This document shows positions 44,787-53,479 of a stretch of 64,000 nt of DNA, in pieces; positions within the stretch are counted from its first letter, which is position 1; each line of letters begins with the position of its first letter. A program made the translations under genes and the position numbers. Source of the stretch: a virus. Below the pieces are notes generated by a model. It worked only from the letters and a program-made list of their open reading frames with translations, was not told where the DNA came from and did no database searches. Where the stretch lies: positions 1 to 64,000 of IMG/VR virus record IMGVR_UViG_3300021962_008382. One strand, 5' to 3'.

Positions 44787-45240
44787 GGAACGGGTTGTCG
44801 TACATATGTTCATAGGGAAGAAGAGATAACTCTCTGCTGAGCATAGCAATTGCTCGACAGTCTTCTAGTGCATTATGCGGTATTTTAGATTTACTAGAAG
44901 ACAGATCACGTCTTACCTCGCAGGAAAAAGATGGAACAGACATCATCTCCCCGGGTTTAGTTATAATCGATTGCATAAAATATTTAATATCCTCAGGCCA
45001 ATCTGATATCAGATTAAAGTCTGTATACCAAGCTAGAAAATACCAGAGTTTTTGTTGAAATATATAGTTAGGGATAGGTTCTTTATTGAGATAGGGTATT
45101 ACATGTTGCTCTACCCAAGGTTGAATTGGTTCAGATGTGTTTAATACTTCGTAAAATTCTGCTCCGTCCTCTGCCACTAAAGCCATGGAAATTAATTCAC
45201 CCCCATGTCCGTTAAATTCACAGTCGATGTATATGTTCAT
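44773..45240 (-). CDS. DEDD-type 3'-5' exonuclease
   Basis: 155 residues. First acidic pair in NIYIDCEFNGHGGELISMAL, later PHNALEDCRAIAML with the His/Asp of the DEDDh type. Same class as small phage exoribonucleases; RNA or DNA preference is not readable. 4-base overlap with the gene upstream. Confidence 0.82.
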   Translation of the reverse strand: MNIYIDCEFNGHGGELISMALVAEDGAEFYEVLNTSEPIQPWVEQHVIPYLNKEPIPNYIFQQKLWYFLAWYTDFNLISDWPEDIKYFMQSIITKPGEMMSVPSFSCEVRRDLSSSKSKIPHNALEDCRAIAMLSRELSLLPYEHMYDNPFHDSP

Positions 45241-45467
45241 ATTATTTTCTCTACAGATACCGCTTGTCTATATTCAGATTGAACTATAAAAACATGAAGA
45301 TTGTTGTTGCTATCCCAGATATTTAGTTCACCAGTGTAATCGTAATCAATAGCTTGTCGGGTTATTATTTCAGCTAGAATAATTGCATCTTGAGTTGATA
45401 GATCAAAATTTAAATGAGTACAAAAATGAGATCTAGTTCCATCAATTTCAAAATAAAATTTATTCAT
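45237..45467 (-). CDS. Small phage protein, unknown function
   Basis: 76 residues, beta-rich: NKFYFEIDGTRSHFCTHL, then LAEIITRQAIDYDYTG. No family recognised. Confidence 0.65.
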   Translation of the reverse strand: MNKFYFEIDGTRSHFCTHLNFDLSTQDAIILAEIITRQAIDYDYTGELNIWDSNNNLHVFIVQSEYRQAVSVEKII

Positions 45468-45588
45468 TATATTTTCTCTCTAGAACTGTAAATTCAAATC
45501 CTGAGTTACGGCCATAATGATAAGCTTCTTCGCGTGTGTTAAACCAAATAGTATGACCCATAGTATAAAAATAACAGCCGAACTTCAT
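45460..45588 (-). CDS. Small phage protein, unknown function
   Basis: 42 residues: KFGCYFYTMGHTIWFNTREE, AYHYGRNSGFEFTVLE. Overlaps the next gene's start by 8 bases and the upstream stop by 4. Coding by context and amino-acid make-up. Confidence 0.6.
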   Translation of the reverse strand: MKFGCYFYTMGHTIWFNTREEAYHYGRNSGFEFTVLERKYNE

Positions 45589-45749
45589 TGATACCTTCTA
45601 TTAGAGTGTTTTTTGTAATGATATTTTATATTGTTACTGGTTAATTTACCAGCGCTCTGTAAAGTTTTAAGTACCTCTATAAGTTCTTGTATATCTTTAG
45701 AATCTTTTTTAGGATCAATCTCGATATTAATCTCAATTTTTACTTTCAT
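45585..45749 (-). CDS. Small basic phage protein, unknown function
   Basis: 54 residues from the ATG at 45749 (ATGA overlap with the gene upstream). KVKIEINIEIDPKKDSKDI then a helical basic end. No family recognised. Confidence 0.6.
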   Translation of the reverse strand: MKVKIEINIEIDPKKDSKDIQELIEVLKTLQSAGKLTSNNIKYHYKKHSNRRYQ

Positions 45750-45913
45750 CCGATCTGGAATCCCTGGTTGTACTTTACTCGATTCCAACCCATTACATAC
45801 ATTTCACTCTTACCTTTAAGTAACTCTCTATCTTCCGGATCAACCATTTTAAGTCTATCTGAAGACATTCGAGAAGGAGTGACAATGTCTTTCTTTTTTT
45901 CTTTCTTAGCCAT
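45746..45913 (-). CDS. Small basic/acidic phage protein, unknown function
   Basis: 55 residues: AKKEKKKDIVTPSRMSSDRL, then DPEDRELLKGKSEMYVMGWN. Stop overlaps the next ATG by 4 bases. This frame is better supported than the longer one at 45793-45981 because of coupling and composition. Confidence 0.62.
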   Translation of the reverse strand: MAKKEKKKDIVTPSRMSSDRLKMVDPEDRELLKGKSEMYVMGWNRVKYNQGFQIG

Positions 45914-45922
45914 ATAGATTTA

Positions 45923-46219
45923 TTAAAAAGAGGCCCATTCGTATATAGAGTTATTGGTTTTAAACCGAACATAATCACCATATTCCGTCTTACGAGACTC
46001 TATAATTTCTGTAATTACTGTTGTCTGCCACCAATCTTGACCGTACGTTCTAGTAAACCGGCTACCTACTCGCATAGCAACTCCAACAGCAGGGCGAGCA
46101 TCCTCTTTAACTTCCATGTGCTCTTTTCCCGTACTCGGATCAATAGTAAAGATTAAAGCCTGGCTCATAGAGCCACTATCTCCAGCACCATCCTGTGTAC
46201 GTCGCAAACTATATGTCAT
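45923..46219 (-). CDS. Small phage protein, unknown function
   Basis: 98 residues from the ATG at 46219, just past the upstream stop. TYSLRRTQDGAGDSGSMSQ, VGVAMRVGSRFTRTYGQDWW. Beta-rich. No family recognised. Confidence 0.65.
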   Translation of the reverse strand: MTYSLRRTQDGAGDSGSMSQALIFTIDPSTGKEHMEVKEDARPAVGVAMRVGSRFTRTYGQDWWQTTVITEIIESRKTEYGDYVRFKTNNSIYEWASF

Positions 46220-46220
46220 A

Positions 46221-46838
46221 TTAGTCCCATAAATGCTGATAGTATTTACCAAATAATACAAGACCGTTGTGAATACGATCCTGATGTGCTTTTAATCCTT
46301 TTCTATCTACTTTTAGATTTCTTAAATAATCTTCAAAAGAAGAACCTGCTTTAAATTCATCTTTGCTGTAAAATTGAGCTTCATTATCCTCTTTATTAAT
46401 GATCTGCTCAAATGACCAGATCATTTCATCCATTACCCAGTTCCATCGTTCTTCTAAAAAACTATCTTCTTCCTCAGTTACAGGAAATTGAGATCGAATA
46501 TTTCTGGGAAGATCTTTATCATTTACATAGCAGCAGCCATGCTGGGTTTCTTTAAGTTGTTTAAGCATAGGAACAATAATTAAAGCTAAAGTATGATCCA
46601 TACTCCAGGTATCATACTTATCAATTTTTATTTTAATTTTTCTTTCTTTATGGGCTTCCAACCATTCAAGAGCAAAACCCACCCAGGTATTACTTAGCCA
46701 TTCACCAAAATCTTCGACCCAGTTAGGATATATTTCTACTCCATACTTATCTTCCACCCGATCAACCCAAAAGCACAACAGTCGCGCTAGCTGATAAGGA
46801 CCGAAATAATTAGTATAAGGGCCAATGTTAATTTTCAT
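46221..46838 (-). CDS. Conserved phage protein, unknown function
   Basis: 205 residues. KINIGPYTNYFGPYQLARLL, DFGEWLSNTWVGFALEW, and the Asp/His pairs DTWSMDHTLALII. Found widely in tailed phages as I recall; function unknown. Confidence 0.78.
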   Translation of the reverse strand: MKINIGPYTNYFGPYQLARLLCFWVDRVEDKYGVEIYPNWVEDFGEWLSNTWVGFALEWLEAHKERKIKIKIDKYDTWSMDHTLALIIVPMLKQLKETQHGCCYVNDKDLPRNIRSQFPVTEEEDSFLEERWNWVMDEMIWSFEQIINKEDNEAQFYSKDEFKAGSSFEDYLRNLKVDRKGLKAHQDRIHNGLVLFGKYYQHLWD

Positions 46839-47098
46839 TTCAAAAACTCTTTAAGAGTAAAATGAGCATCAAGAACGGATTGACCGTAGTTAAGAAGGGC
46901 GATAAACTCTTTTTCTGGTAAACAGGCAATTAACCTACCTCCTACCGATTCAACATAATAACCTTCTTTATTCAAACGCCAAAATGCTATAGTATAGCAA
47001 GTCCCGTTTTCTAGAAATTTAACAATTTCCGGGTCTCGATTACGGTCACTTTCCGATTCACCATGACGATATTCAAATGATCCAATACGAAGTTTCAT
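46835..47098 (-). CDS. Small phage protein, unknown function
   Basis: 87 residues: KLRIGSFEYRHGESESDRNR, TCYTIAFWRLNKEGYYVES. Compact beta-type. 4-base overlap with the next gene. Confidence 0.65.
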   Translation of the reverse strand: MKLRIGSFEYRHGESESDRNRDPEIVKFLENGTCYTIAFWRLNKEGYYVESVGGRLIACLPEKEFIALLNYGQSVLDAHFTLKEFLK

Positions 47099-47103
47099 AT
47101 ATT

Positions 47104-47208
47104 TTACATTAAAGTGATAAGAGGGGCCACATATGGAAATAGAATAATTACAGCGAAAGTACTAATTGTAATAACAGTTTCAATACAGATTTGATTTACA
47201 GTTTTCAT
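47104..47208 (-). CDS. Small single-span membrane protein
   Basis: 34 residues with helix TVITISTFAVIILFPYVAPL; AGGAAACCC before the ATG. Downstream of a TATAAATA element and a leader hairpin, so probably late-expressed. Confidence 0.55.
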   Translation of the reverse strand: MKTVNQICIETVITISTFAVIILFPYVAPLITLM

Positions 47209-47236
47209 TGGGTTTCCTATGAATTAATTTCGTTGA

Positions 47237-47267
47237 GTTGACTCTTGTAAAGTCAACCCTATTTATA
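47237..47267 (-). promoter_or_regulatory. TATAAATA late promoter with leader hairpin
   Basis: TATAAATA at 47260-47267, then 2 bases later a 7-bp stem GTTGACT/AGTCAAC with 7-base loop (47237-47257), then the small membrane gene. Same geometry as at 3880-3915 and 4215-4247. Confidence 0.55.
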
Positions 47268-47297
47268 TTCTCATATGGTTATACGAGAATAATTAAA

Positions 47298-47531
47298 TTA
47301 TAAATTGTTACTGCTTAATGTTCTACTATTTTTTTTTAACCTCTCTTTTTCTTGTTCCGTCTGTTCGTTACGAAGTCTAATAGTAGTAGGGCTTAAATAA
47401 CATAAAGCTTCTACCAAATGCTGTCTAGTAAGCTCGCTGATCTCACCTTTACCATCCAACAACGCTTTGGCAATATAACACCTAGCATTGTGAAGGCATA
47501 CAATATCTTCATCAGTTACTATATACTTCAT
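47298..47531 (-). CDS. Small phage protein, unknown function
   Basis: 77 residues from the ATG at 47531. KYIVTDEDIVCLHNARCY, then a basic helical end. Start overlaps the gene upstream by 20 bases. No family recognised. Confidence 0.6.
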   Translation of the reverse strand: MKYIVTDEDIVCLHNARCYIAKALLDGKGEISELTRQHLVEALCYLSPTTIRLRNEQTEQEKERLKKNSRTLSSNNL

Positions 47532-47694
47532 GGTTAGCCTCTTGTCGCACTTTATAATATTTAGTAAGCACCTCGAGGGTAGAAGTATTGTATTCCATAG
47601 CAATGTCTCTCATTACTTCCCTAAACTCATCTTTAGTGTCAAAACCACGAAGCATTTCGGTTTTTAACGTATCTTCTAGACTTATTCTTACCAT
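47512..47694 (-). CDS. Small phage protein, unknown function
   Basis: 60 residues, helical: VRISLEDTLKTEMLRGFDTK, EFREVMRDIAMEYNT. Its start lies 10 bases from the plus-strand NUMOD3 gene start, so any promoter must lie inside that gene. Confidence 0.6.
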   Translation of the reverse strand: MVRISLEDTLKTEMLRGFDTKDEFREVMRDIAMEYNTSTLEVLTKYYKVRQEANHEVYSN

Positions 47695-47704
47695 ATATAT
47701 TTTA

Positions 47705-48259
47705 ATGATCCATTACTATTGTTTTCACAAAACTAGACAAATAATCGTTTCTGATCTTCCTGTAGAAAAGATCAGAAAGAAATATGGTCATGAGTACGAA
47801 ATTCTTACTTCTGTAAAAGAAAAATCTTCTGTAGAAGTAATTAATGCTCGTACTGCTCGATCTTATTCCAAATATATTATAACTGAAGACTATTTAGTAA
47901 TCAAGAAGAGAAATACCGAAAAAGCTGTAGCTGCTGCAATTCTAGCTACTAAAGGTAAACCGAGAAGTGAGGAAGTAAAACGTAAAATATCTTTAAAGCT
48001 TAAAGGCCGGGGTAGATTTACGGGTAAAAAACATAGACCAGAATCTAAACAAAAAACTTCTGAAGCTATGAAAGGCAATACTAATTCTAAAGATTTATAT
48101 TGGGTTTACGATCCTAATTCTGATTATGAAACTCGTATTAAAAATAGAGAGGACCTTCCCCCAGGCATGAAGTTTGGTAGAGATTATTATTCTACTGAAG
48201 CAATATCTATGTTTAAATCTTCTACCAGGCCTCCCACCAATTCTCCCAAGGAAAAATAA
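47705..48259 (+). CDS. NUMOD3-containing homing-type protein
   Basis: 184 residues from the ATG at 47705, on the plus strand. Middle region has GKPRSEEVKRKISLKLKGRG and HRPESKQKTSEAMKGN, classic NUMOD3 helices of phage homing endonucleases; C-terminal LYWVYDPNSDYETRI cap. No GIY-YIG or HNH catalytic part is visible. Overlaps the PRTase gene end by 38 bases. Likely an inserted selfish gene or its remnant. Confidence 0.72.
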   Translation: MIHYYCFHKTRQIIVSDLPVEKIRKKYGHEYEILTSVKEKSSVEVINARTARSYSKYIITEDYLVIKKRNTEKAVAAAILATKGKPRSEEVKRKISLKLKGRGRFTGKKHRPESKQKTSEAMKGNTNSKDLYWVYDPNSDYETRIKNREDLPPGMKFGRDYYSTEAISMFKSSTRPPTNSPKEK

Positions 48260-48659
48260 CCCAGCAAGGGTCTTCTAGCTTGTTAATTGTAAGCCCGGAA
48301 AAATCTGCCGTAAAAGTAGAAGACTCATTATCAATTAAATAGCAATACTTTACATTTAGTTTTGCATATCTAGAATCTAAATCTTGTTTTATTTTATGGG
48401 ATGATGACCCGGTGTCGTTTATATCATCTATAAACAATATCTTAATGTGAGGAAATATTTGAGGGAGGATTATTCCTACCCCTTTATTAATAATATAACA
48501 AGGTATATCATAATATTGACTGATGTAGTTCGCAGGAACGATGCCTCCTCTCGCTGGCCCTAAAACCAGATCCGGTCTCCAGTTTTTAAGAGTAAGTTGC
48601 CGAATAATATCAGAAGTATATTTTTTTACTTGTGTATCACTGATATACAATTTTTTCAT
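48222..48659 (-). CDS. Phosphoribosyltransferase
   Basis: 145 residues. PRPP-binding loop KILFIDDINDTGSSSHK near residue 75 and an N-terminal LGPARGGIVPANYIS. Type I PRTase, nearest in look to xanthine/hypoxanthine enzymes; nucleobase not certain. Salvage of bases during infection is the likely role. Confidence 0.85.
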   Translation of the reverse strand: MKKLYISDTQVKKYTSDIIRQLTLKNWRPDLVLGPARGGIVPANYISQYYDIPCYIINKGVGIILPQIFPHIKILFIDDINDTGSSSHKIKQDLDSRYAKLNVKYCYLIDNESSTFTADFSGLTINKLEDPCWVIFPWENWWEAW

Positions 48660-48661
48660 AT

Positions 48662-49066
48662 TTAAGATCGAGTAATAGATATAATTTTATCTATTTGTTT
48701 TTGAATAAGGGCTGATCTGTTCGGCCAATGTATATAGTCTTTCTCTGGATTCTTCATTAAGTTAACCAGCAGAGGCATGATCATACTTTCTAACAGTTTA
48801 AGCTTTTCATTAATATCTTTACTAATTAATGCTTTATACTCTTCAGTGTCTAGGTTAGGAGTACTGGCTTGTTCTATTCGTTCTAAAATATTTACGACTT
48901 CTTCGATATTGGTTTCTAATTTTTTAATACGCTCTAGAATAGGTCCAGAAATTTCTTCTGTGCTTACTGCAGGAGCAGAAGGTACTGGGGTTTTATCTGG
49001 GTCGTCTACAGCAGAAAAACCAAAATCGAAACTTGATTCTAGATATTCTTTCGGTATGGTCGACAT
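48662..49066 (-). CDS. Conserved T4-like phage protein near gp46
   Basis: 134 residues. EYLESSFDFGFSAVD at the start, then a coiled-coil-like helix (ILERIKKLETNIEEVVNIL) and WPNRSALIQKQI at the end. I recall such proteins beside gp46 in T4-like marine phages; no function known. Confidence 0.72.
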   Translation of the reverse strand: MSTIPKEYLESSFDFGFSAVDDPDKTPVPSAPAVSTEEISGPILERIKKLETNIEEVVNILERIEQASTPNLDTEEYKALISKDINEKLKLLESMIMPLLVNLMKNPEKDYIHWPNRSALIQKQIDKIISITRS

Positions 49067-49073
49067 ATTACCT

Positions 49074-50786
49074 CTAAGCTATAGTACTGAAGTTATTTTT
49101 CTTTACAAATCTAATGACAGATCTAAATTTATCGAATAACGCATCTTTATGACTAATTACAAAGATGTTACTCTCTTCACCTATAGTATTTAGAATATTC
49201 ATTACATAATCTGTACCATTAAGGTCTAGAGACCCATCAAATACTTCATCCAGCAGAAGTAAATTAGTATTGGTAGAATTTTTCATCCTAGCAATAGTTC
49301 TCCAGGTAAATAACAATGCCAAGTCAATTTTAGCTTTTTCGCCTTCAGAAAACGAAGCATAGCTAAATTCATCTCGGTGTCTAGATTTAATAGTTTCGTT
49401 AAATGACTCATTTAGTTCAAAAGAAACAAAAAAATCCATAGATTGTAAAAATTTATTTACTAGTTTATTAATCAACGGTAGATATTGTTTAATAATTTTA
49501 GTCTTGATGCCCGTATCTTTTAATAAAATTTCTGCCATATTTAAATATTGACGTTCTTCAGCTGCAGCGGCTTTCTCTTCGTTAAGTTTTACGACCTCTT
49601 TAGCTATTTCTTTTAGTTTTAACTTCTCATCATCTATATTACCAGTATTAGTTCGACATTGTTCAATCTCTTTATTCATTCTACCAATGAGAGATTGCTC
49701 TGTAATAATATCGCTCGAGGTTTTATTAATTAAATTTTGATTAGCAATAATTTCATTTTTAATTTCATTTATTTGTTCTAATCTACTCTCTACATCCAGA
49801 ATTTGATTTTCAATCTGCTCTATAGCAGCTGCTAATTCATTCAATTTTTCTTCATGACTATGTACAGCTTGTACTTTAAACTCTTCATCTAAAGTTTGAC
49901 TGCATGTAGGACAGGTATCGTTATCTTTATAAAAATTAATCTCTTTAATAGAGTCTTTCTTTTTTAACTTTAACTTATCTAAAATAGCTTTTAGTTTACT
50001 CTCTTTTGATGTATTAGCGTCCAGATCAGTAATAGAGTTTTTTAGATTATCGATAATGCTTTGTTGCTTATCTCTAGTATCGATTAAGACTTGTATCTTT
50101 TCATTACACTTTTCTATCTCTGCTGTGAGTAGATTTACTTTTTCCAGCTTATCATTCTCTAGCGTTTCTATATACCCTTGCTGCAGTTTAGCTTTAGACT
50201 TTCCTAGCTGAATATTATTTTCTAATAAAGTTATATTATTTTTATTCTCGTTGTGCTTTTCTTTCAGCACATCGTTCATATACGAAAATATTTTAATATC
50301 CAGAAGATCTTCGATGATCTCTCGACGGTGACCGGCTGGTAGTTGCATGAATGGAGTAAAAGAAGCCGACCCCAGAATTACTATCTGAGTAAACGATTTA
50401 TAATTAAGCTTTAATACATGCTCTTCTAGATATTGCTGATAATCTCTAGAATCAGCTACTTGGTTTACCAGATCACCGTTTAGATATATTTCAAACACAG
50501 TAGGCTTAGCTCCCCGAACAATTTTATATTGCTTGGGACCTACATTAAAATCTATCTCCACCACCATTTGCTTTTGATTAATACTATTAACCAGCTGTGG
50601 CTTATTAATATTTCTAAACGGTTTATTAAACAGAACATAACAAATGGCATCGAGTATTGTACTCTTGCCAGCACCGTTTTCCCCTACAATAAGTGTAGTA
50701 GGAGATCTATCTAGCTTGATTTCAGTAAATTGTGCGCCCGTAGATAAAAAGTTACGATAGCGCACTGCTTTAAAGTGTACAGACAT
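49074..50786 (-). CDS. 46: Recombination nuclease subunit gp46 (Rad50-like)
   Basis: 570 residues (T4 560). Walker A TLIVGENGAGKSTILDA near 35, coiled-coil arms, zinc hook DTCPTCSQ near 290, signature region SFSEGEKAKIDLAL and Walker B NLLLLDEVFDGSLDLNG. With gp47 it processes DNA ends for recombination-dependent replication and degrades host DNA. Overlaps gp47 by one base. Confidence 0.96.
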   Translation of the reverse strand: MSVHFKAVRYRNFLSTGAQFTEIKLDRSPTTLIVGENGAGKSTILDAICYVLFNKPFRNINKPQLVNSINQKQMVVEIDFNVGPKQYKIVRGAKPTVFEIYLNGDLVNQVADSRDYQQYLEEHVLKLNYKSFTQIVILGSASFTPFMQLPAGHRREIIEDLLDIKIFSYMNDVLKEKHNENKNNITLLENNIQLGKSKAKLQQGYIETLENDKLEKVNLLTAEIEKCNEKIQVLIDTRDKQQSIIDNLKNSITDLDANTSKESKLKAILDKLKLKKKDSIKEINFYKDNDTCPTCSQTLDEEFKVQAVHSHEEKLNELAAAIEQIENQILDVESRLEQINEIKNEIIANQNLINKTSSDIITEQSLIGRMNKEIEQCRTNTGNIDDEKLKLKEIAKEVVKLNEEKAAAAEERQYLNMAEILLKDTGIKTKIIKQYLPLINKLVNKFLQSMDFFVSFELNESFNETIKSRHRDEFSYASFSEGEKAKIDLALLFTWRTIARMKNSTNTNLLLLDEVFDGSLDLNGTDYVMNILNTIGEESNIFVISHKDALFDKFRSVIRFVKKNNFSTIA

Positions 50787-51847
50787 CAGTCATCGCCCTT
50801 ATTCTGAGCTTCAATATAAAGTGTTTTCATTAGAGTCTTCAAACGATTTTTATCACCCATAATATCAACACTGTCAATATATTGAGAAAGTAATGACATA
50901 GTATCTTCTACATCTAGATTATCATCCTGAAGTATGTCTGCTTCAAATTCTGACATATCTTCTATTATTTTTAACTCGATAGGACCATAATTATTAATCC
51001 TATCGATTAATTGATCAAACTTATAATAGTCTGTTTTATTTACTACCACCAGCTTCACGTGTTTATCTTTAAAATCATCTTCTGAATATCCCCAATCTTT
51101 AGTATCATCGTAATATACTTTTGTAAAGATAGTGAAGGGGTTTGGAATAAATTCTAGCTCAGCAGTATCAGTATTAAATAGGTGAAAACCTCGAGGATCA
51201 TCATAATCTGACCATGTCATTTCATACGGATTGCCCAAATAGGTAATATTACCTTCTGTAGATCTATGATGAAAATGACCTGAGCAAACTAAATCAAATT
51301 TATCGAATACTTTACGATCAAATCCTTCATGGTTATCATGGCCTTTATACATCTGAAACCCGGCAATCTCAAAATGACCAAACATAACTTTAGAGTTAGT
51401 TTCTTTTATTTTAGTCTGAAAGAGCTGGTAATTATCAGTACACACCCAAGGCATAAGTAATATTTGAGTATTACCTACTTTAATCTCAACTGGTATTGAG
51501 TGTGATATTACATTATTATACTCTCTAAGAAGAAGATCAGGAGAATTAACATCATTAGTATTCTTATGGTAGGTATCGTGATTTCCTACAATCATAACAA
51601 TACGAACATCACGTTTCTTAGCTTGATCAAAAAAATATTCTCTACAAGACTTAAGCGTGTTGTAGTTAATATATTTCCTTCTATCAAAACAGTCCCCTAG
51701 ATGAAAGATAGTTTTAATACCTTTTGCATCTATAGTTGGCCAGAAGCATTCTTCGTAAAACTTTTTAAAGAATGAATCGAAAGGAAGGGAATCTGATCTA
51801 GCTCCAAAATGAGTATCTGTTACTAAAGCTACTAGCTTATCCTTCAT
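50786..51847 (-). CDS. 47: Recombination nuclease subunit gp47 (Mre11-like)
   Basis: About 353 residues from the ATG at 51847 (51883 possible but would overlap QueD by 47 bases). Phosphoesterase motifs: LVTDTHFGARSD, LGDCFDRRKY, VGNHDTYHK, SGHFHHRST. Partner of gp46. Confidence 0.95.
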   Translation of the reverse strand: MKDKLVALVTDTHFGARSDSLPFDSFFKKFYEECFWPTIDAKGIKTIFHLGDCFDRRKYINYNTLKSCREYFFDQAKKRDVRIVMIVGNHDTYHKNTNDVNSPDLLLREYNNVISHSIPVEIKVGNTQILLMPWVCTDNYQLFQTKIKETNSKVMFGHFEIAGFQMYKGHDNHEGFDRKVFDKFDLVCSGHFHHRSTEGNITYLGNPYEMTWSDYDDPRGFHLFNTDTAELEFIPNPFTIFTKVYYDDTKDWGYSEDDFKDKHVKLVVVNKTDYYKFDQLIDRINNYGPIELKIIEDMSEFEADILQDDNLDVEDTMSLLSQYIDSVDIMGDKNRLKTLMKTLYIEAQNKGDD

Positions 51848-52355
51848 AGATAGCGGAGTTTCCGGCATGTTCAAATACTTCAACAGATTTAACTCTTACT
51901 GTATGATTTAACAACTTACCATCGAAGAGTTTAATATGTAGGATTCTAGATAGCTCTTGATAGGCCATTTCGGCAAATCTCTCACAACCTACCCCAGGTA
52001 CGATTCTAAGATCACAAACAGCACCACGTTTATAAGCAACTGAACTTTCGAGATCAAGTGCTGTCATATCTACTATATTAGATAGTTCGCGAAAGGTACT
52101 AATATGAGGATCGTCTTCTGCAATGAGTAGAGTATGATCGAACATATAGTCTAGCCAATTTTTGAAATCTTTAAGACCGCCGAAATCCATTACCCAGTTT
52201 CTTTCATCTAAACTTTCACACTCAAAAATAACTTTAACACCGATAGAATATCCATGCAACGTAGAGCAGTGTGAATGCTTAGCTCGCCACTGACGAAAAC
52301 AGCACGACAGCCCACGATCAGTTCCATATGTCTTTGTAGAATAAAATTTGCCCAT
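51837..52355 (-). CDS. queD: QueD, 6-carboxytetrahydropterin synthase
   Basis: 172 residues, PTPS family. Zinc ligands appear as AKHSHCSTLHGYSIGVKV; FGGLKDFKNWLDYMFDHTLLI is the usual catalytic Asp-His segment. Converts dihydroneopterin triphosphate to 6-carboxytetrahydropterin, the second step toward preQ0. Other pathway genes are at 54-60 kb. Confidence 0.92.
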   Translation of the reverse strand: MGKFYSTKTYGTDRGLSCCFRQWRAKHSHCSTLHGYSIGVKVIFECESLDERNWVMDFGGLKDFKNWLDYMFDHTLLIAEDDPHISTFRELSNIVDMTALDLESSVAYKRGAVCDLRIVPGVGCERFAEMAYQELSRILHIKLFDGKLLNHTVRVKSVEVFEHAGNSAIYEG

Positions 52356-52361
52356 ATTATC

Positions 52362-52712
52362 TCACATTTTGCAATTAGTAAAGTCTGCAGTATACCAATT
52401 AGCTTGTGCTTCAGGTGATTTATCTTTCTGCCATTTTTTACTTACCGGGTCGTATTGGCCTACTCGAGAAGATATTTCTTTGATTACTTCGTTCATAACT
52501 TTATCGCCATTATAACCGTACTTAGCAATCTCCCCATAAGCAAATACAATAATATCTGCCATAGCATCTATGCGACCTTCTGTATCGGGAGCTGCAATAA
52601 ATTCTCCAAGCTCTTCGACGATCATAGAAACGAAACCATTACGATCAGGTGTTTGAAACGTAATCAGACGTTCATCAGACCAGTCTCTAATACGTTCAAA
52701 ATTAGTTTTCAC
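52362..52712 (-). CDS. MazG-like NTP pyrophosphohydrolase
   Basis: 116 residues, starts with GTG (52712) after GAGAGG. All-alpha NTPase pattern: VSMIVEELGEFIAA and MADIIVFAYGEI supply the EExxE...D residues. Cleaves NTPs to monophosphates; in phages linked to nucleotide pool control or ppGpp lowering. Confidence 0.78.
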   Translation of the reverse strand: MKTNFERIRDWSDERLITFQTPDRNGFVSMIVEELGEFIAAPDTEGRIDAMADIIVFAYGEIAKYGYNGDKVMNEVIKEISSRVGQYDPVSKKWQKDKSPEAQANWYTADFTNCKM

Positions 52713-52878
52713 TCTTAACCTCTCGATCTTTAACTAAACTCATTTTTCTAGCCTGATCAGCACACAATTGAGCTGATACCACCGAACGCAGGTATTTACC
52801 TCTTTCGTGTTTATCTAGATATCTAGATGCGATAATTTTATTTTCCTTATTTAGTTTAAATGTATCGGTAGGTTTCAT
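52702..52878 (-). CDS. Small basic phage protein
   Basis: 58 residues: KPTDTFKLNKENKIIASRYL, then GKYLRSVVSAQLCADQ. TAATG overlap with the amidotransferase gene and an 11-base overlap with MazG. Not known to me by function. Confidence 0.68.
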   Translation of the reverse strand: MKPTDTFKLNKENKIIASRYLDKHERGKYLRSVVSAQLCADQARKMSLVKDREVKSEN

Positions 52879-53477
52879 TAGAACTCCATGAAGTACGGGT
52901 TTTCAAAAGTGTTAAATTCGTGTATTGATATTAATTTTCTTTGCGCTAGATCTATTTTAAAGACATGATTAGGAATAAGTGACTGACTATTCTCAAATTT
53001 AGTAGAAGAAAAATTCATCTGACTATCATAATACATAGGAGATATTTCATTACGAAAAACATACAGCCCGTCGTTATTATATAAGATACAAGCAAATGTT
53101 CCATCTATTTCGGAAAGAGAATCCCATCCCTGTTCTTTAATTTTTTGTAGTAACCAAATAGTATCCCACTGACCGGGTACTAAGGTTTTCTGTTTTACTA
53201 TACCATTATGCCAGAGATAAGAACCTCTATACACAGCAGGATGTATATTACTTGCTTGAGTAGTAGGAGCCTGTGAGTGACAGACTGTAAAATACGATTT
53301 ATCATTAAATAAAAAATCAGGAGCTACGCCTTTACCTCTTACTAACTCTTGCATAGTAAACTCTTCTTCCCACAAAGTAAAGTATGCAAAAGAATAACTC
53401 AAAGATCCTCTGTACGAATTTAGCGTATAAAGATCTTTGAGTTTATTAGAAGAGAAAGATGCGATTATAGAGCACAT
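52878..53477 (-). CDS. Class II glutamine amidotransferase-like protein
   Basis: 199 residues. Begins MCSIIASFSS, so Cys2 becomes the N-terminal nucleophile; VCHSQAPTT and YLWHNGIVK are typical of asparagine synthetase/PurF-type Ntn domains. No synthetase half is present. Could feed ammonia to a partner, possibly in nucleobase modification. Confidence 0.8.
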   Translation of the reverse strand: MCSIIASFSSNKLKDLYTLNSYRGSLSYSFAYFTLWEEEFTMQELVRGKGVAPDFLFNDKSYFTVCHSQAPTTQASNIHPAVYRGSYLWHNGIVKQKTLVPGQWDTIWLLQKIKEQGWDSLSEIDGTFACILYNNDGLYVFRNEISPMYYDSQMNFSSTKFENSQSLIPNHVFKIDLAQRKLISIHEFNTFENPYFMEF

Positions 53478-53479
53478 AG

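Noticed and set aside
45793-45981. 62-residue minus-strand frame
   Set aside because: A different minus frame (45746-45913) is coupled by ATGA to the next gene and has phage-like composition.
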